Notes: generated by a model not told the origin, from the letters alone. Shown: positions 24,374 through 33,736, counted from the stretch's first letter. The stretch: DNA of 37,133 nucleotides from Photorhabdus khanii NC19 (GCF_000517265.1 NZ_AYSJ01000013.1:182016-219148); one strand, 5' to 3'. Translations and numbers: made by a program.

Positions 24374-26785
24374 ATGAAAAATAAAAATATAAATTATGAA
24401 GTCAATGAACAGAGTGATGAGTTGGTGGTCAGCCGTCGTCGTTTTGTTCAGGCCAGTGCAGCACTTATCTCTGTCCCTTTTGTTTCTGCCCGCACAACGG
24501 TTGCAGAGGAGAAAAAAAATCAGGGATCTCTGCCAGTTAGCGTTGTCGATACCGGCGAAACCAAAGTCGTACCAACCTGTAGTACGTTTGATTGTGGGGG
24601 AAGATGTGATATCCGCGCCCATGTTAAAAACGGCGTCGTCACCCGGATAACCACCAGACCGGATCATGAACTTGATGAAGCCATGCCGATTATGCGGGCT
24701 TGCGTTCGTGGCAAAGGCTATCGCAAATTTGTTTATAACCCTGATCGCTTAAAATATCCGATGAAACGGGTTGGCAAGCGGGGAGAGGGGAAGTTTGAGC
24801 GAATCTCCTGGGATGAGGCAACAACCATTATTGCAGATAAGCTGAAACACATGACTGAGAAATATGGCCCGGCTTGTCGCTATGTCAGCGTTAATACAGC
24901 CGTAATCGGGGGTGTATCATCCGGTGATAAAATGTTGCGTCGTTTACTGAATATTACCGGCGGGCATTTACAATTTTACCATTCCGTGAGTATGGGTAAT
25001 ACAGCGGCAGCGACACCTTATACCTATGGTGTGGCAACTTCCGGCAGCACACTGGATACTTTGGAAGATACGCCATTGGTGATTCTTTGGGGCCATAATC
25101 CGGCTGAAACTATTTTTGGTCACACCAATCACTATTTCCAAAAAATGAAGAAAAACGGCACCAAATTTATTGTTGTCGATCCCCGTTATTCCGATTCTGC
25201 TTCCTCGCTGGCTGACCAATGGATTCCTTTGCTTCCAACAACCGATAACGCGATGATGGATGCAATGATGTATGTGATTGTCAGTGAAAATTTGCACGAT
25301 AAAGAGTTTATTGATCGTTATACCATTGGTTTTGATGAAGACAATATGCCGGAGGGTGTTCCTGCCAATGAATCTTTGGTTGCTTATTTAACGGGCGCTA
25401 AAGATGGCAGGGTAAAAACACCCGAATGGGCTGAAAAAATCACTAAAGTGCCGGCAAATACAATTCGTCAGCTTGCTCGTGAATACGCCAGCACTAAACC
25501 CGCAGCCCTGATGCAGGGATGGGGACCGCAACGTCATATCTGTGGCGAACGTGTCGCACGTGGCTCAACAATTTTAGCCACAATAACCGGTAATGTGGGT
25601 AAAAAAGGCGGGTGGGCAGCAGGTTTCGGGGGTGTTGCGGGGAATAAATATCTGTACGGGCTTGATCTGGGTAAAAACCCGGTAAAAGAAAAAATCTCCG
25701 TTATGAATTGGGTTCAGGCCGCCGATGATGCCAGTAAAGTTACCCCGGAAGAGGGTTTGGTTAATGCCGATAAATTAAACACCAATATCCGTGTGTTATT
25801 CTCACTTGCGGGTAATTATCTTGCCAATCAAAACCCAGATATCAACCAGGCAGTCAAAATATTGGCAGATGAATCTAAAATTGAGTTCATTGTCTCCAGT
25901 GATCTTTACCTGGCGCCCAGTGCCCGATATGCAGATATCTTATTGCCGGAAACCAGTTTTATGGAACGCTGGAATATTGCTTATCCCTGGGGTACCGGCA
26001 GTTATTTCATTCTGTCATCAAAGCTGATTGAACCTGAATTCGAACGGCGTTCTGATTATGAATGGATACGCGAAGTCGCAGCAAAATTGGGTGTTGAACG
26101 TGAGTTCAGTGAAGGTCGTGACGAAAAAGAGTGGATAGCTCATATTATGGAATCTAATCGTCAGGTAATGCCGGAAGCAAATTTGCCAACTTTTGAAGAA
26201 TTACAAAGTACGCATAAACATCTTTTCAAAATACCGCCCTACGTCGCTTTCGAAGACAATATTCGTGACCCGGAAAATCATCCATTTCCAACACCGTCAG
26301 GAAAAATAGAAATATTTTCTAAGCGCTTGTACGACATGCAAAATCCTGAAATCCCGGCATTGTCACATTATGTACCGGCATTTGAAGGGCCGGAGGATAA
26401 ATTAACTGAAAAATATCCATTGCAATTAATTACCTGGAAAGGGAAAAACCGCTCTAATTCAACCCAATATTCAAACCCTTGGGTACAGGAAGTTCAAACC
26501 CAGAAATTGTGGATTCATCCTATGGATGCACAGAAACGCAATATTGAATCGGGGGATTTGGTGCGTGTATTTAATGATCGTGGTATTTCTATGGTTCCTG
26601 CTGAAGTTACTCAACGTATTATTCCCGGTGTGGTGGCAATGCCAGCCGGTGCATGGTGGCAACCGGATAAAAATGGTGTTGATTGGGGTGGTTGTGTCAA
26701 TGTGTTGACATCATCCCGTAAAACAGCACTTGCGCACGGAAACTCTCATCTAACATTATTGGTTGAGGTAAAAAAGCATGAGTGA
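24374..26785 (+). CDS. DmsA-type molybdopterin reductase catalytic subunit, orphan
   Basis: This 803-residue, full-length Mo-bisMGD enzyme belongs to the DMSO reductase family. A Tat signal (VVSRRRFVQASAALISVPFV, residues 18-37) sends it folded across the inner membrane. An iron-sulfur cluster site follows as Cys69, Cys74, Cys78 and Cys110 (spacing 4, 3 and 31, where E. coli DmsA has 3 between the first pair). NPDRLKYPMKRVGKRGEGKF and ERISWDEA are hallmarks of the DmsA/YnfE branch; FPTPSGKIEIFSK and WKGKNRSNSTQYSNPWVQEV close the molybdopterin-binding parts. No DmsB, DmsC or DmsD gene follows within the window. The electron donor and substrate (S- or N-oxide) are unclear. Confidence 0.9.
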   Translation: MKNKNINYEVNEQSDELVVSRRRFVQASAALISVPFVSARTTVAEEKKNQGSLPVSVVDTGETKVVPTCSTFDCGGRCDIRAHVKNGVVTRITTRPDHELDEAMPIMRACVRGKGYRKFVYNPDRLKYPMKRVGKRGEGKFERISWDEATTIIADKLKHMTEKYGPACRYVSVNTAVIGGVSSGDKMLRRLLNITGGHLQFYHSVSMGNTAAATPYTYGVATSGSTLDTLEDTPLVILWGHNPAETIFGHTNHYFQKMKKNGTKFIVVDPRYSDSASSLADQWIPLLPTTDNAMMDAMMYVIVSENLHDKEFIDRYTIGFDEDNMPEGVPANESLVAYLTGAKDGRVKTPEWAEKITKVPANTIRQLAREYASTKPAALMQGWGPQRHICGERVARGSTILATITGNVGKKGGWAAGFGGVAGNKYLYGLDLGKNPVKEKISVMNWVQAADDASKVTPEEGLVNADKLNTNIRVLFSLAGNYLANQNPDINQAVKILADESKIEFIVSSDLYLAPSARYADILLPETSFMERWNIAYPWGTGSYFILSSKLIEPEFERRSDYEWIREVAAKLGVEREFSEGRDEKEWIAHIMESNRQVMPEANLPTFEELQSTHKHLFKIPPYVAFEDNIRDPENHPFPTPSGKIEIFSKRLYDMQNPEIPALSHYVPAFEGPEDKLTEKYPLQLITWKGKNRSNSTQYSNPWVQEVQTQKLWIHPMDAQKRNIESGDLVRVFNDRGISMVPAEVTQRIIPGVVAMPAGAWWQPDKNGVDWGGCVNVLTSSRKTALAHGNSHLTLLVEVKKHE

Positions 26786-26880
26786 ATTTATAGCATATTG
26801 TGTTCCCTGAGTCTAATCAACGCCAAAGACTGCTCTGACGATAGCCGGAGGTTCGGATATATGTTAGGTATTCAAGAAAA

Positions 26881-26994
26881 GTGAGATATAACTTGTAAAA
26901 CCAAAATTATCTCACCGAAACACCTCTTTCAAGCATTGCCGGAATAATCTCACAAGAGGTAGCTTGTATACCATAAAACAATAGTTTATCTCAC
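26881..26994. promoter_or_regulatory. Repeated TTATCTCAC motifs ahead of the SDR gene
   Basis: TTATCTCAC occurs at 26907-26915 and 26986-26994, TAATCTCAC at 26945-26953, and the inverted form GTGAGATATAA begins at 26881. Spacings between the direct copies are 38 and 41 bases, close to four helical turns. The pattern suggests a regulator binding several times on one DNA face. The regulator is not known. Confidence 0.45.
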
Positions 26995-27018
26995 ACACAC
27001 GACATAATGAGGTACATC

Positions 27019-27789
27019 ATGGATCGTATGCTAGAAGGCAAAGTTGTGATTGTCACTGGTGGGGCAAGTGGCATCGGAGCGGGTATTGCTTTGGCGGCTG
27101 CCCGTCATGGTGCAGCGGTTGTGATCATCGGTGACATTACGGACCAACCTCGTGAAGGAGGAACACCGCTGGTCCAGCGTCTTCGTTCGATGAATGTGGA
27201 AGCGATATTTCATCAGTGTGATGTCACTTCACGGAGTGATATGGACTCGTTGGTCGATGTTTCTACGCCGTTTGGTGGTGTTGATCTAATGGCTTGTAAC
27301 GCCGGAATTGCGTTATCCACTGATGGCCCACAAATTAGTCCGGACGATTTTCACAAGCTGCTTAACGTCAATCTTGATGGCGTTCTATTCGGTGCACAGG
27401 CGGCGGCTGAACAGATGATGAAACTGGGCAAACGTGGGAGTATCGTGGCAACGTCGAGTATGGGATCCATTAGGACGGGTCAACTCACGACAGCTTATTC
27501 CACCAGCAAAGCGGGCGTAAATATGATGATAGCTGCGTTGGCCGATGCTTTTGGGCCAGCGGGTATCCGCGTCAATGCGGTATGTCCAGGGTTGATCAAT
27601 ACAGCGCTTCCGCTTTCTTCGCCTGAAGTCGCCAAAATGTTTGATGCATTGTGTGAACGGATGCCACTCCGGCGCTTGGGTGAGCCAGAAGAGGTAGGAA
27701 ATGCGGTGGTGTGGTTAGGTTCGGATCTTGCGTCGTTCGTAACGGGTGTGTCTCTACTTGTCGATGGTGGGCAAACAGTGGTGCTGTGA
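27019..27789 (+). CDS. Short-chain dehydrogenase/reductase
   Basis: This is a classical SDR oxidoreductase of 256 residues from ATG 27019 (GAGG 6 bases before; an ATG at 27007 is also in frame). TGGASGIG at residues 13-20 binds the nicotinamide cofactor. NAG follows at 94-96. The catalytic set is a Ser at 146-147, Tyr160 and Lys164 (AYSTSKAGVNM). RVNAVCPGLINTALPL and FVTGVSLLVDGGQT at the C-terminus are typical. Asp39 at the end of the second strand suggests NAD rather than NADP. Substrate unknown. It stands alone, preceded by repeated operator-like motifs, in DNA of slightly higher GC than its neighbours. Confidence 0.92.
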   Translation: MDRMLEGKVVIVTGGASGIGAGIALAAARHGAAVVIIGDITDQPREGGTPLVQRLRSMNVEAIFHQCDVTSRSDMDSLVDVSTPFGGVDLMACNAGIALSTDGPQISPDDFHKLLNVNLDGVLFGAQAAAEQMMKLGKRGSIVATSSMGSIRTGQLTTAYSTSKAGVNMMIAALADAFGPAGIRVNAVCPGLINTALPLSSPEVAKMFDALCERMPLRRLGEPEEVGNAVVWLGSDLASFVTGVSLLVDGGQTVVL

Positions 27790-27835
27790 TCGTTTATTGG
27801 CTCAGATTTTACACCATAGCATAAATAACACTTGC

Positions 27836-28522
27836 TCAGGCTTTTGTGTCAGAAGAGCCGAAGATCTGCGCCAGTCTCACTAATTGAGCAATTTCATCAT
27901 TGGACGCGCCATTTCTGAGAATATCCAGTACTGTTGTAGATCCGTCTATACCCATATCAAGCTCAAATGTATTGATTTTACGGATGAAAAAATGGCATTT
28001 CTTGACGTCACTTACTTTCCCTATATTAGCCAGTATTTCCGGAACACCTTTTAAATATCCTTTATTACTGGTTTTTTTATTTACCGAAAACTGGAAAACA
28101 GGGTATAAGTTTTCAATTCCCCAGTTGAGTACAATGAGTTTATGATTCTCACCATATTTATTTACTGTCGGGCGGGTTATGCCTAATATGTCAGCCACCT
28201 TGCTGGACTTATAAACTCCGCCGAATTCCCCAAGACAGGTAAGGAAAGCGTTCCTGCTTTCGATAAACTCCTCATGTTTTTTCTTTTCCGGAGTGACCGT
28301 TTCCACTACTTTAATATAATTGGCCCGTCCTTTGATTTCCGCCCAAAACTCATCATCAGGTAGAGTCAATAATAGAGAAATACTATCCGGATCTTTTTTT
28401 CTAAGCACATCAATAAAATGATCGGCAAGGTTGATGACGCGTGCTTTGATAAGTTCAGATTGGTCAAACCCACTTGTCGGTTTTATTACCCGGTTATTGG
28501 ATTCTTCGGCTGTTGCCTCCAT
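27836..28522 (-). CDS. HTH plus MbcA/ParS-like (DUF2384-type) antitoxin-like protein
   Basis: The protein has 228 residues from the ATG at 28522 (GAGG before it). It seems to have three parts. Residues 1-90 form an N-terminal helical region of unknown family (LADHFIDVLRKKDPDSISLL). A helix-turn-helix follows (VYKSSKVADILGITRPTVNK, about 118-137). The C-terminal part resembles the MbcA/ParS/Xre toxin-binding domain (LYPVFQFSVNKKTSNKGYLK, GVPEILANIGK, then STTVLDILRNGASNDEIAQL). DUF2384 antitoxins normally pair with a RES-domain toxin, which is not present here. The preceding gene is a FitA antitoxin 7 bases away, so the pair combines two antitoxin types. The long N-terminal extension is unusual. 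Confidence 0.6.
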   Translation of the reverse strand: MEATAEESNNRVIKPTSGFDQSELIKARVINLADHFIDVLRKKDPDSISLLLTLPDDEFWAEIKGRANYIKVVETVTPEKKKHEEFIESRNAFLTCLGEFGGVYKSSKVADILGITRPTVNKYGENHKLIVLNWGIENLYPVFQFSVNKKTSNKGYLKGVPEILANIGKVSDVKKCHFFIRKINTFELDMGIDGSTTVLDILRNGASNDEIAQLVRLAQIFGSSDTKA

Positions 28523-28529
28523 TCGTACC

Positions 28530-28772
28530 TCAAACCATCGGCTCGGCTGGTATCTTATCACGCTGAAAACCTTCAAAATCCTTGTCTTTCAACCCCACTT
28601 GGCGGCCAATCGCGGCAAGTGCGTCTCCTAGGCGTACACGTCCTTCTGGCTTAACAGCAGCGGCCAGAATATTGCGGATTTCCGCCTCGGTGCTGCAACC
28701 GTGCATTGCGGCTCGCACACGTAAAGCGCGGTGTACCTCATCCGGTAAATTGCGAATAGTGACAGATGACAT
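28530..28772 (-). CDS. FitA-like ribbon-helix-helix antitoxin, C-terminus clipped
   Basis: The protein has 80 residues from the ATG at 28772, with AAAGAGG before it. SSVTIRNLPDEVHRALRVRA, then HGCSTEAEIRNILAAAVKPE and GRVRLGDALAAIGRQ, is a standard FitA/VapB sequence. FitA proteins usually run past PAEPM by a few residues and into a PIN toxin (FitB); this one ends AEPMV and no PIN gene follows. It is therefore an orphan, and the position where FitB should start is taken by the HTH-MbcA-like gene. A dyad (TATCAA and TTGATA near 28772-28793) overlaps the ribosome site and could be its own operator. Confidence 0.88.
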   Translation of the reverse strand: MSSVTIRNLPDEVHRALRVRAAMHGCSTEAEIRNILAAAVKPEGRVRLGDALAAIGRQVGLKDKDFEGFQRDKIPAEPMV

Positions 28773-29089
28773 ATCAATACCTCTTTTTGATATCAATGAT
28801 TGCACTTTAAATTAATGACATCATAAAGACAACATTTATCAACTGTACCTCTGCGGCTCCAAGATGAAAAAGTTTTAAAGAAAAGAAACGACTCGTGAGA
28901 AAAAACGAACAGATAACCGACAATGATGTTGGTAATGACTTATTCTGAGTTATTCACATATTTGTCATATAACAGTTTTCTGTTATGGTCATGGTTTAAT
29001 GGGTTTTTTGTCCTACGGCACTTCAAATCCCACTTATCATATTAAACGAAATCCATAAAAAGGATCGTCAGAAGAAATAAGAGGTATGT
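28773..29089. other. Divergent promoter region with a small dyad
   Basis: No gene is seen. It must hold the promoters of the antitoxin pair (minus) and of the oxidoreductase (plus). ATAACAG (28969-28975) and CTGTTAT (28980-28986) form a compact dyad about 100 bases before the oxidoreductase start that could be an operator. Confidence 0.4.
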
Positions 29090-30106
29090 ATGCACAGCCA
29101 AATCAATTCATTACCCCAATATATGTTAGCGATCAGTATTGTTAAGCCTGGCGGCCCGGAAAAATTGCATCTGGTTCAGACGCCATTACCACGATTAGAA
29201 AAAGGCTACTTGCTCGTTAAAGTGGCTGCGGCGGGTGTTAACCGACCTGATATATTTCAGCGAATGGGTTCTTATCCACCACCACCTGATGCTTCTCCAT
29301 TACCAGGGCTAGAGATTGCAGGAGAAGTCGTTGCCAAAGGTGAAGGTTGTGAACGCTGGAATATTAGCGATAAGGTTTGCGCTCTTGTTGCCGGCGGTGG
29401 TTATGCTGAATATTGCCTGGTACATGATTCCATAGCTTTACCCATATATGGGTTGGATTTTGTCCAGGCGGCGGCATTGCCGGAAAACTTTTTTACGGTC
29501 TGGGCTAATGTTTTCCAGACTGGCAAGTTGAAACAAAGAGAAAATTTGCTGATTCATGGTGGGACTTCTGGAATAGGGAGTGTCACTATTATGTTAGCAA
29601 AAGCCTTCGGCGCCAAAGTGATTACCACCGTCGGCTCGGATGAGAAGGCTAAAGTTGCACACAGTTTAGGCGCTGACTTTGTTATTAATTATCGAAAAGA
29701 AGATTTTGTTGATCGGGTATTGAAAATAACGGGTAATCACGGCGTTGATATGGTTGTTGATTTAATCGGTGGTGATTATGTCAATAAAAACTATAAAGTT
29801 GCTGCTAAGTTCGGGCGAATTATTCAGATTGGTATGATGAAAGGGGATCCTGAAAACCTTAACCTGATGTCTTTAATGCAAAAACGTCTGACTCATACGG
29901 GTTCTACATTACGTTCACGCAGTGTGGAGGAAAAAGCAGAGATAGCCAGGGAATTAGAAGAATATGTCTGGCCACTGCTGAAATCAGGAAAAGTCAGCCC
30001 ATTAATTTGTAAAGTATTTGATTTGAAAGATGCCGCTGATGCACATCGTATGATGGAAGCGGGTGATGTTATCGGCAAAGTGATGTTGGTAAATGTATCG
30101 TCTTGA
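29090..30106 (+). CDS. Zinc-free NAD(P)H quinone oxidoreductase, PIG3 type
   Basis: This 338-residue medium-chain dehydrogenase belongs to the quinone oxidoreductase branch. The N-terminal domain carries VNRPDIFQRMGSYPPPPDAS and PLPGLEIAGEVVAKG; the zinc-binding residues of true alcohol dehydrogenases are absent. The cofactor domain has LLIHGGTSGIGSVTIMLAKA, with VGSDEKAKVAHSLGADFVIN after it. The GVNRPDxxQRxGxYPPPPGAS form is typical of the TP53I3/PIG3 class, which reduces quinones by one-electron transfer with NADPH. Ribosome site AGAGG lies 5 bases before ATG. It is likely a monocistronic gene ended by the hairpin at 30125. Confidence 0.9.
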   Translation: MHSQINSLPQYMLAISIVKPGGPEKLHLVQTPLPRLEKGYLLVKVAAAGVNRPDIFQRMGSYPPPPDASPLPGLEIAGEVVAKGEGCERWNISDKVCALVAGGGYAEYCLVHDSIALPIYGLDFVQAAALPENFFTVWANVFQTGKLKQRENLLIHGGTSGIGSVTIMLAKAFGAKVITTVGSDEKAKVAHSLGADFVINYRKEDFVDRVLKITGNHGVDMVVDLIGGDYVNKNYKVAAKFGRIIQIGMMKGDPENLNLMSLMQKRLTHTGSTLRSRSVEEKAEIARELEEYVWPLLKSGKVSPLICKVFDLKDAADAHRMMEAGDVIGKVMLVNVSS

Positions 30107-30124
30107 AAGTACTTCTTCTTAAAT

Positions 30125-30155
30125 CAGGGCTATTTTCAACGGGTAGCCCTGCATT
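30125..30155 (+). terminator. Terminator of the oxidoreductase gene
   Basis: CAGGGCTA (30125-30132) pairs with TAGCCCTG (30144-30151), followed by CATTTT, 19 bases past the stop codon. Confidence 0.7.
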
Positions 30156-30563
30156 TTGCCTATTAACAGTTTCATGTTAGAAAAAATCCTTATGATTAAT
30201 AAGCTTAATATCTAATAAGCTATTATTCCCCTCTGTTTTCTGCTTGGTTTTTATCCGTTATTTGTCCTCGCGCACAAAATCAGAATTTATATTTAATATT
30301 ATTATTAATATTTTAACAAATATGGACTATATCTATTAACAAATGATCGGTTATAGACATGTTAATGACTAATCAATTTCACCTGATAGGTTTTTTTTAA
30401 TGTCTGGATTACTGAGGTATTACCAGCTTTTAGTAAGTCAGGTGGCATAAAAGTTTCTGTCTGCTTATCAGAGAATGATAGTGATTTCATTAATAAATAA
30501 AGAAAATCGAAATCTCTCTGTTGCTGACAGTCGTTTTTGTCAGTTGGAAAAGGGTAGGTGATT
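30156..30563. other. Long AT-rich leader of the tyramine operon
   Basis: About 400 bases without a convincing gene. It includes a GATTAATAAGCTTAATATC dyad near 30194, several A/T tracts, ACCTGATAGGT followed by eight T (30381-30398), and a CTGACA/TGTCAG hairpin (30524-30543) near the ribosome site. The short stem with T-run could be a weak attenuator. I found no TyrR box (TGTAAA-N6-TTTACA). Confidence 0.35.
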
Positions 30564-32483
30564 ATGACTAAGCAGTTTACTTCGCACTTAAACATTGATG
30601 CGTTGTTTTTAGGCCCTAAATCAGAAAATGCGGTTTTTTTTAGAGAAATGATGGAATATGCCGTAAGTGAGCATATGCACTGGCGTTCTGATTTTCATCC
30701 AGAAGATCCCGCCTTGGTAACTTCAGTAGATCGTTATGAACCTGATTACAGAGAAACCCTTTATAGAACGGAGGGGATTCTGAACCAGCTCTCTGCAAAA
30801 TTGAAAAACACCTCTGTTCCCTGGTTTTCTCCTCGCTATATGGGGCATATCAATGCCGATACCTTAATGGTTTCTAATCTCGCTTATGTCATGGCGATGA
30901 TGTACAACCCGAACAATTGTGCTCATGAGTCATCCCCGACAACCACCGAGCTGGAAATTGAAGCAGGGTTGGATTTGTGCAAGATGTTTGGCTATGACAC
31001 CCGCCGGGCCTGGGGGCATATCACATCCGGTGGAACCGTTGCCAACTATGAGGGATTATGGGTTGCGCGTAATTTAAAAACCATGCCGCTTGCCATTGCA
31101 AAACACCCGCAATCCTGTGATTTGGTCGAGAATAAATCAGAACAACAACTGTTGAATATGTCGTCATCAGATATTCTGGATCTGACTGATGAATTAAAAC
31201 GGCGTGGTATTTTCGAAGAAGTTCGTGAACTTTCTTGCCGTGGTATTGGGATAAAGCAAGGAATGCTTGGCAAAGTTCTGGTTCCGCAGTCGAAGCATTA
31301 TTCATGGATGAAAGCGGTGGATGTTCTGGGGATCGGTCAAGAGCACATTGTTTCACTGCCGGTAGATGAAAACTATCGTACTGATGTTGAAAAAATGCGG
31401 GAAATCACGTTCAGCCTGATAGAGCAGGGCGAACCGATTTTGGCTATGGTGATTGTCGTTGGAACCACTGAAGTAGGTGCCATTGATCGAGTTGATGAAG
31501 TTATTGCGTTGCGTAAAGAGTGTGAAGAGCGTTATGGCGTCTCATTTTATTTGCATATTGATGCGGCTTATGCAGGGTATGCCAGCGCAATGTTTCTTAA
31601 CGAACAGGGTGAGTTGATGGAATATGATGAACTTATCCGCCGTTATCGTGAATTAGACATTACTCCTGAAGATATTATTTGGCCTAAGCCTGAAATTTAT
31701 CAAAGTTTCAGGGCAATGTGTCAGGCTGATTCGATTACCGTAGACCCACATAAAGTTGGATTTATTCAATATGCAGCCGGTGCGGTATGTATGAAAGATA
31801 AGCGTATTGTTGACCTGATTTCCTACCGTGCGGCTTATGTGTTTGAAGACGTTGAGGCGCAATCGGAGCAACCTGTTAACCGGCATGTGGTGCTCGGCGC
31901 TTCGATTATGGAGGGTTCAAAAGCTGGGGCTAGCGCAGCCGCAATTTGGGCTGCACACCGATTGGTTCCACTGAATATCAGCGGCTATGGAAAAGTGATT
32001 GCTTCAGGCATTGTGGCAGCCAATTGGATGACTAAAAAACTTTTAATGGCAGAGCCCCTTGTTGTTGGTAAACGTCGTTTTGAAATTCATGCCATGCCGC
32101 ATCCTGATTTCCATATGGTCAATTTTACTTTTAAAGAGCAAGGCAATGACGATCTGGGGCATCACAACCGCCTTAATAAACGCATGTATGAGCTTTGTTC
32201 ATATGCCTCTGGCCGTACTTACACTAATGATTTTCTGACCTCTTCCACCTCTCTTGGTTATGGAGAATATGGTGATACTCCCTGGCATTATGTTGAAAGC
32301 TGTGGTTTCAGCCGGGAAGAATGGGAGAAAGTTCACAGCCTGTATCTGCTACGTGCCGCAGTCATGACCCATTGTTTGCGTAATATTGATGATTTTGACG
32401 AGTATTGGGAACGGCTCCAGAAGATTTTTATTAAAAAACTGACTCAGATCGTTGATGAACAAGAAAAAAAGAAAGACGCCTGA
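30564..32483 (+). CDS. tdc: Tyrosine decarboxylase
   Basis: This PLP-dependent group II decarboxylase converts tyrosine to tyramine (often phenylalanine to phenylethylamine as well). It has 639 residues, near the 610-640 usual for the enterococcal-type enzyme. I start at ATG 30564; a GTG two codons earlier overlaps the ribosome site. ESSPTTTELEIEAG and HITSGGTVANYEGLWVARNL hold PLP contacts. YLHIDAAYAGYA carries the PLP-stacking Asp region, and DPHKVGFIQY at about 394 carries the PLP lysine, Lys397. TSSTSLGYGEYG near the C-terminus is typical of this family. The next gene is the tyrosine transporter tyrP, so the pair supplies substrate and removes acid; a role in acid resistance or bioactive amine supply is inferred. 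Confidence 0.94.
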   Translation: MTKQFTSHLNIDALFLGPKSENAVFFREMMEYAVSEHMHWRSDFHPEDPALVTSVDRYEPDYRETLYRTEGILNQLSAKLKNTSVPWFSPRYMGHINADTLMVSNLAYVMAMMYNPNNCAHESSPTTTELEIEAGLDLCKMFGYDTRRAWGHITSGGTVANYEGLWVARNLKTMPLAIAKHPQSCDLVENKSEQQLLNMSSSDILDLTDELKRRGIFEEVRELSCRGIGIKQGMLGKVLVPQSKHYSWMKAVDVLGIGQEHIVSLPVDENYRTDVEKMREITFSLIEQGEPILAMVIVVGTTEVGAIDRVDEVIALRKECEERYGVSFYLHIDAAYAGYASAMFLNEQGELMEYDELIRRYRELDITPEDIIWPKPEIYQSFRAMCQADSITVDPHKVGFIQYAAGAVCMKDKRIVDLISYRAAYVFEDVEAQSEQPVNRHVVLGASIMEGSKAGASAAAIWAAHRLVPLNISGYGKVIASGIVAANWMTKKLLMAEPLVVGKRRFEIHAMPHPDFHMVNFTFKEQGNDDLGHHNRLNKRMYELCSYASGRTYTNDFLTSSTSLGYGEYGDTPWHYVESCGFSREEWEKVHSLYLLRAAVMTHCLRNIDDFDEYWERLQKIFIKKLTQIVDEQEKKKDA

Positions 32484-32527
32484 TTTTCTATTATTAAACA
32501 TTTGCTGTTTATTTGAAGGGAAAAAAT

Positions 32528-33736
32528 ATGAAAAACCGTACTCTTGGAAGTACCTTTATCATCGCCGGGACTACGATTGGTGCTGGAATGCTGGCCATGC
32601 CATTAGCGACCGCCGGTGTAGGATTTGGTATAAGTTTTATCATGCTGGTTGGATTGTGGGTTTTGATGAGCTATACCGCATTATTGATGGTTGAAGTTTA
32701 TCAGTATGAATCTCCTGATACGGGGTTGGGAACGCTGGCACAACGTTATCTTGGTAGTAGCGGTAAAATATTAGCCGGTTTCAGCATGATGTTTCTGATG
32801 TATGCGCTGACATCTGCATATATCAGTGGTGCAGGGGAATTACTGACAACCAATATCAATAAATGGTTTGATTTATCCTTGCCAGCTTCAATCGGTGTTG
32901 CGTTGTTTACTGTGATTGGCGGTGGGGTTGTTTGCATTGGCACCAGTTCAGTAGATATGGTTAACCGGGTACTTTTCAGTGCAAAAATTATTTTCCTAAT
33001 ATTGATGTTAGGACTGATGATGCCGCATGTTCAGCATGCCAACTTATTGACTATGCCATTAGAACAAGGATTAGTCTTATCCTCAATTCCTGTGATTTTC
33101 ACCTCGTTTGGTTTTCACGGCAGTATTCCCAGCATTGTAAAATATATGGATGGAGATATACGTAAATTACGCTGGGTGTTTATTATCGGTAGCGCCATTC
33201 CGCTACTCGCTTATATTTTCTGGCAATTAGCAACGTTGGGCAGTATCAACTCCGTCACGTTTGTTGGTATTTTAGCTGAAAACTCAGGGTTGAATGGCTT
33301 ATTACACAGCATTCGTGAAGTTGTTGCTTCACCGAAAACGGAGCTTTCAGTACAAATGTTTGCCAATTTAGCGCTCGCTACCTCATTTCTTGGTGTTGCA
33401 CTTGGTCTGTTTGATTTTCTGGGTGATCTGTTTAAGTGTAAAAGTAATATAACAGGGCGTATGCAGACTGGGTTGCTGACTTTCGTTCCCCCATTGGTTT
33501 TCGCTCTGTTTTATCCAAAAGGTTTTGTAATGGCTTTGGGATATGCCGCAGTTGCTTTATCCATTTTGGCGCTGGTATTACCCAGCCTGCTGGCATTTAG
33601 ATCCCGCCAGCACAATGAACGCCGGTATCGGGTATTAGGTGGTAAACCAGTATTGGCGCTGGTATTTGCCTGTGGTGTTGCTGTGATAGCAATTCAGATC
33701 GCGCTTGTGAGTGGGGTGCTGCCGAAAGTGGGATGA
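32528..33736 (+). CDS. tyrP: Tyrosine-specific transporter TyrP
   Basis: This inner-membrane aromatic amino acid permease has 402 residues from ATG 32528, preceded by GAAGGG. It is a close match to E. coli TyrP in memory: [111 protein letters not shown] and [12 protein letters not shown]. About eleven membrane helices are expected. It follows the tyrosine decarboxylase by 45 bases with no terminator. In E. coli tyrP is a proton symporter under TyrR; here co-transcription with the decarboxylase suggests a tyramine pathway. Confidence 0.95.
   Translation: MKNRTLGSTFIIAGTTIGAGMLAMPLATAGVGFGISFIMLVGLWVLMSYTALLMVEVYQYESPDTGLGTLAQRYLGSSGKILAGFSMMFLMYALTSAYISGAGELLTTNINKWFDLSLPASIGVALFTVIGGGVVCIGTSSVDMVNRVLFSAKIIFLILMLGLMMPHVQHANLLTMPLEQGLVLSSIPVIFTSFGFHGSIPSIVKYMDGDIRKLRWVFIIGSAIPLLAYIFWQLATLGSINSVTFVGILAENSGLNGLLHSIREVVASPKTELSVQMFANLALATSFLGVALGLFDFLGDLFKCKSNITGRMQTGLLTFVPPLVFALFYPKGFVMALGYAAVALSILALVLPSLLAFRSRQHNERRYRVLGGKPVLALVFACGVAVIAIQIALVSGVLPKVG

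Noticed and set aside
26881-26994. CRISPR array
   Set aside because: Only a 9-base motif repeats, spacers are uneven and no cas genes are present; operator-like instead.
30156-30563. TyrR box in front of the tyrosine decarboxylase
   Set aside because: No TGTAAA-N6-TTTACA or close variant found by eye.
30362-30595. 77-codon minus-strand frame overlapping the start of the decarboxylase gene
   Set aside because: It covers the ribosome site and start of the decarboxylase gene and has no family pattern.
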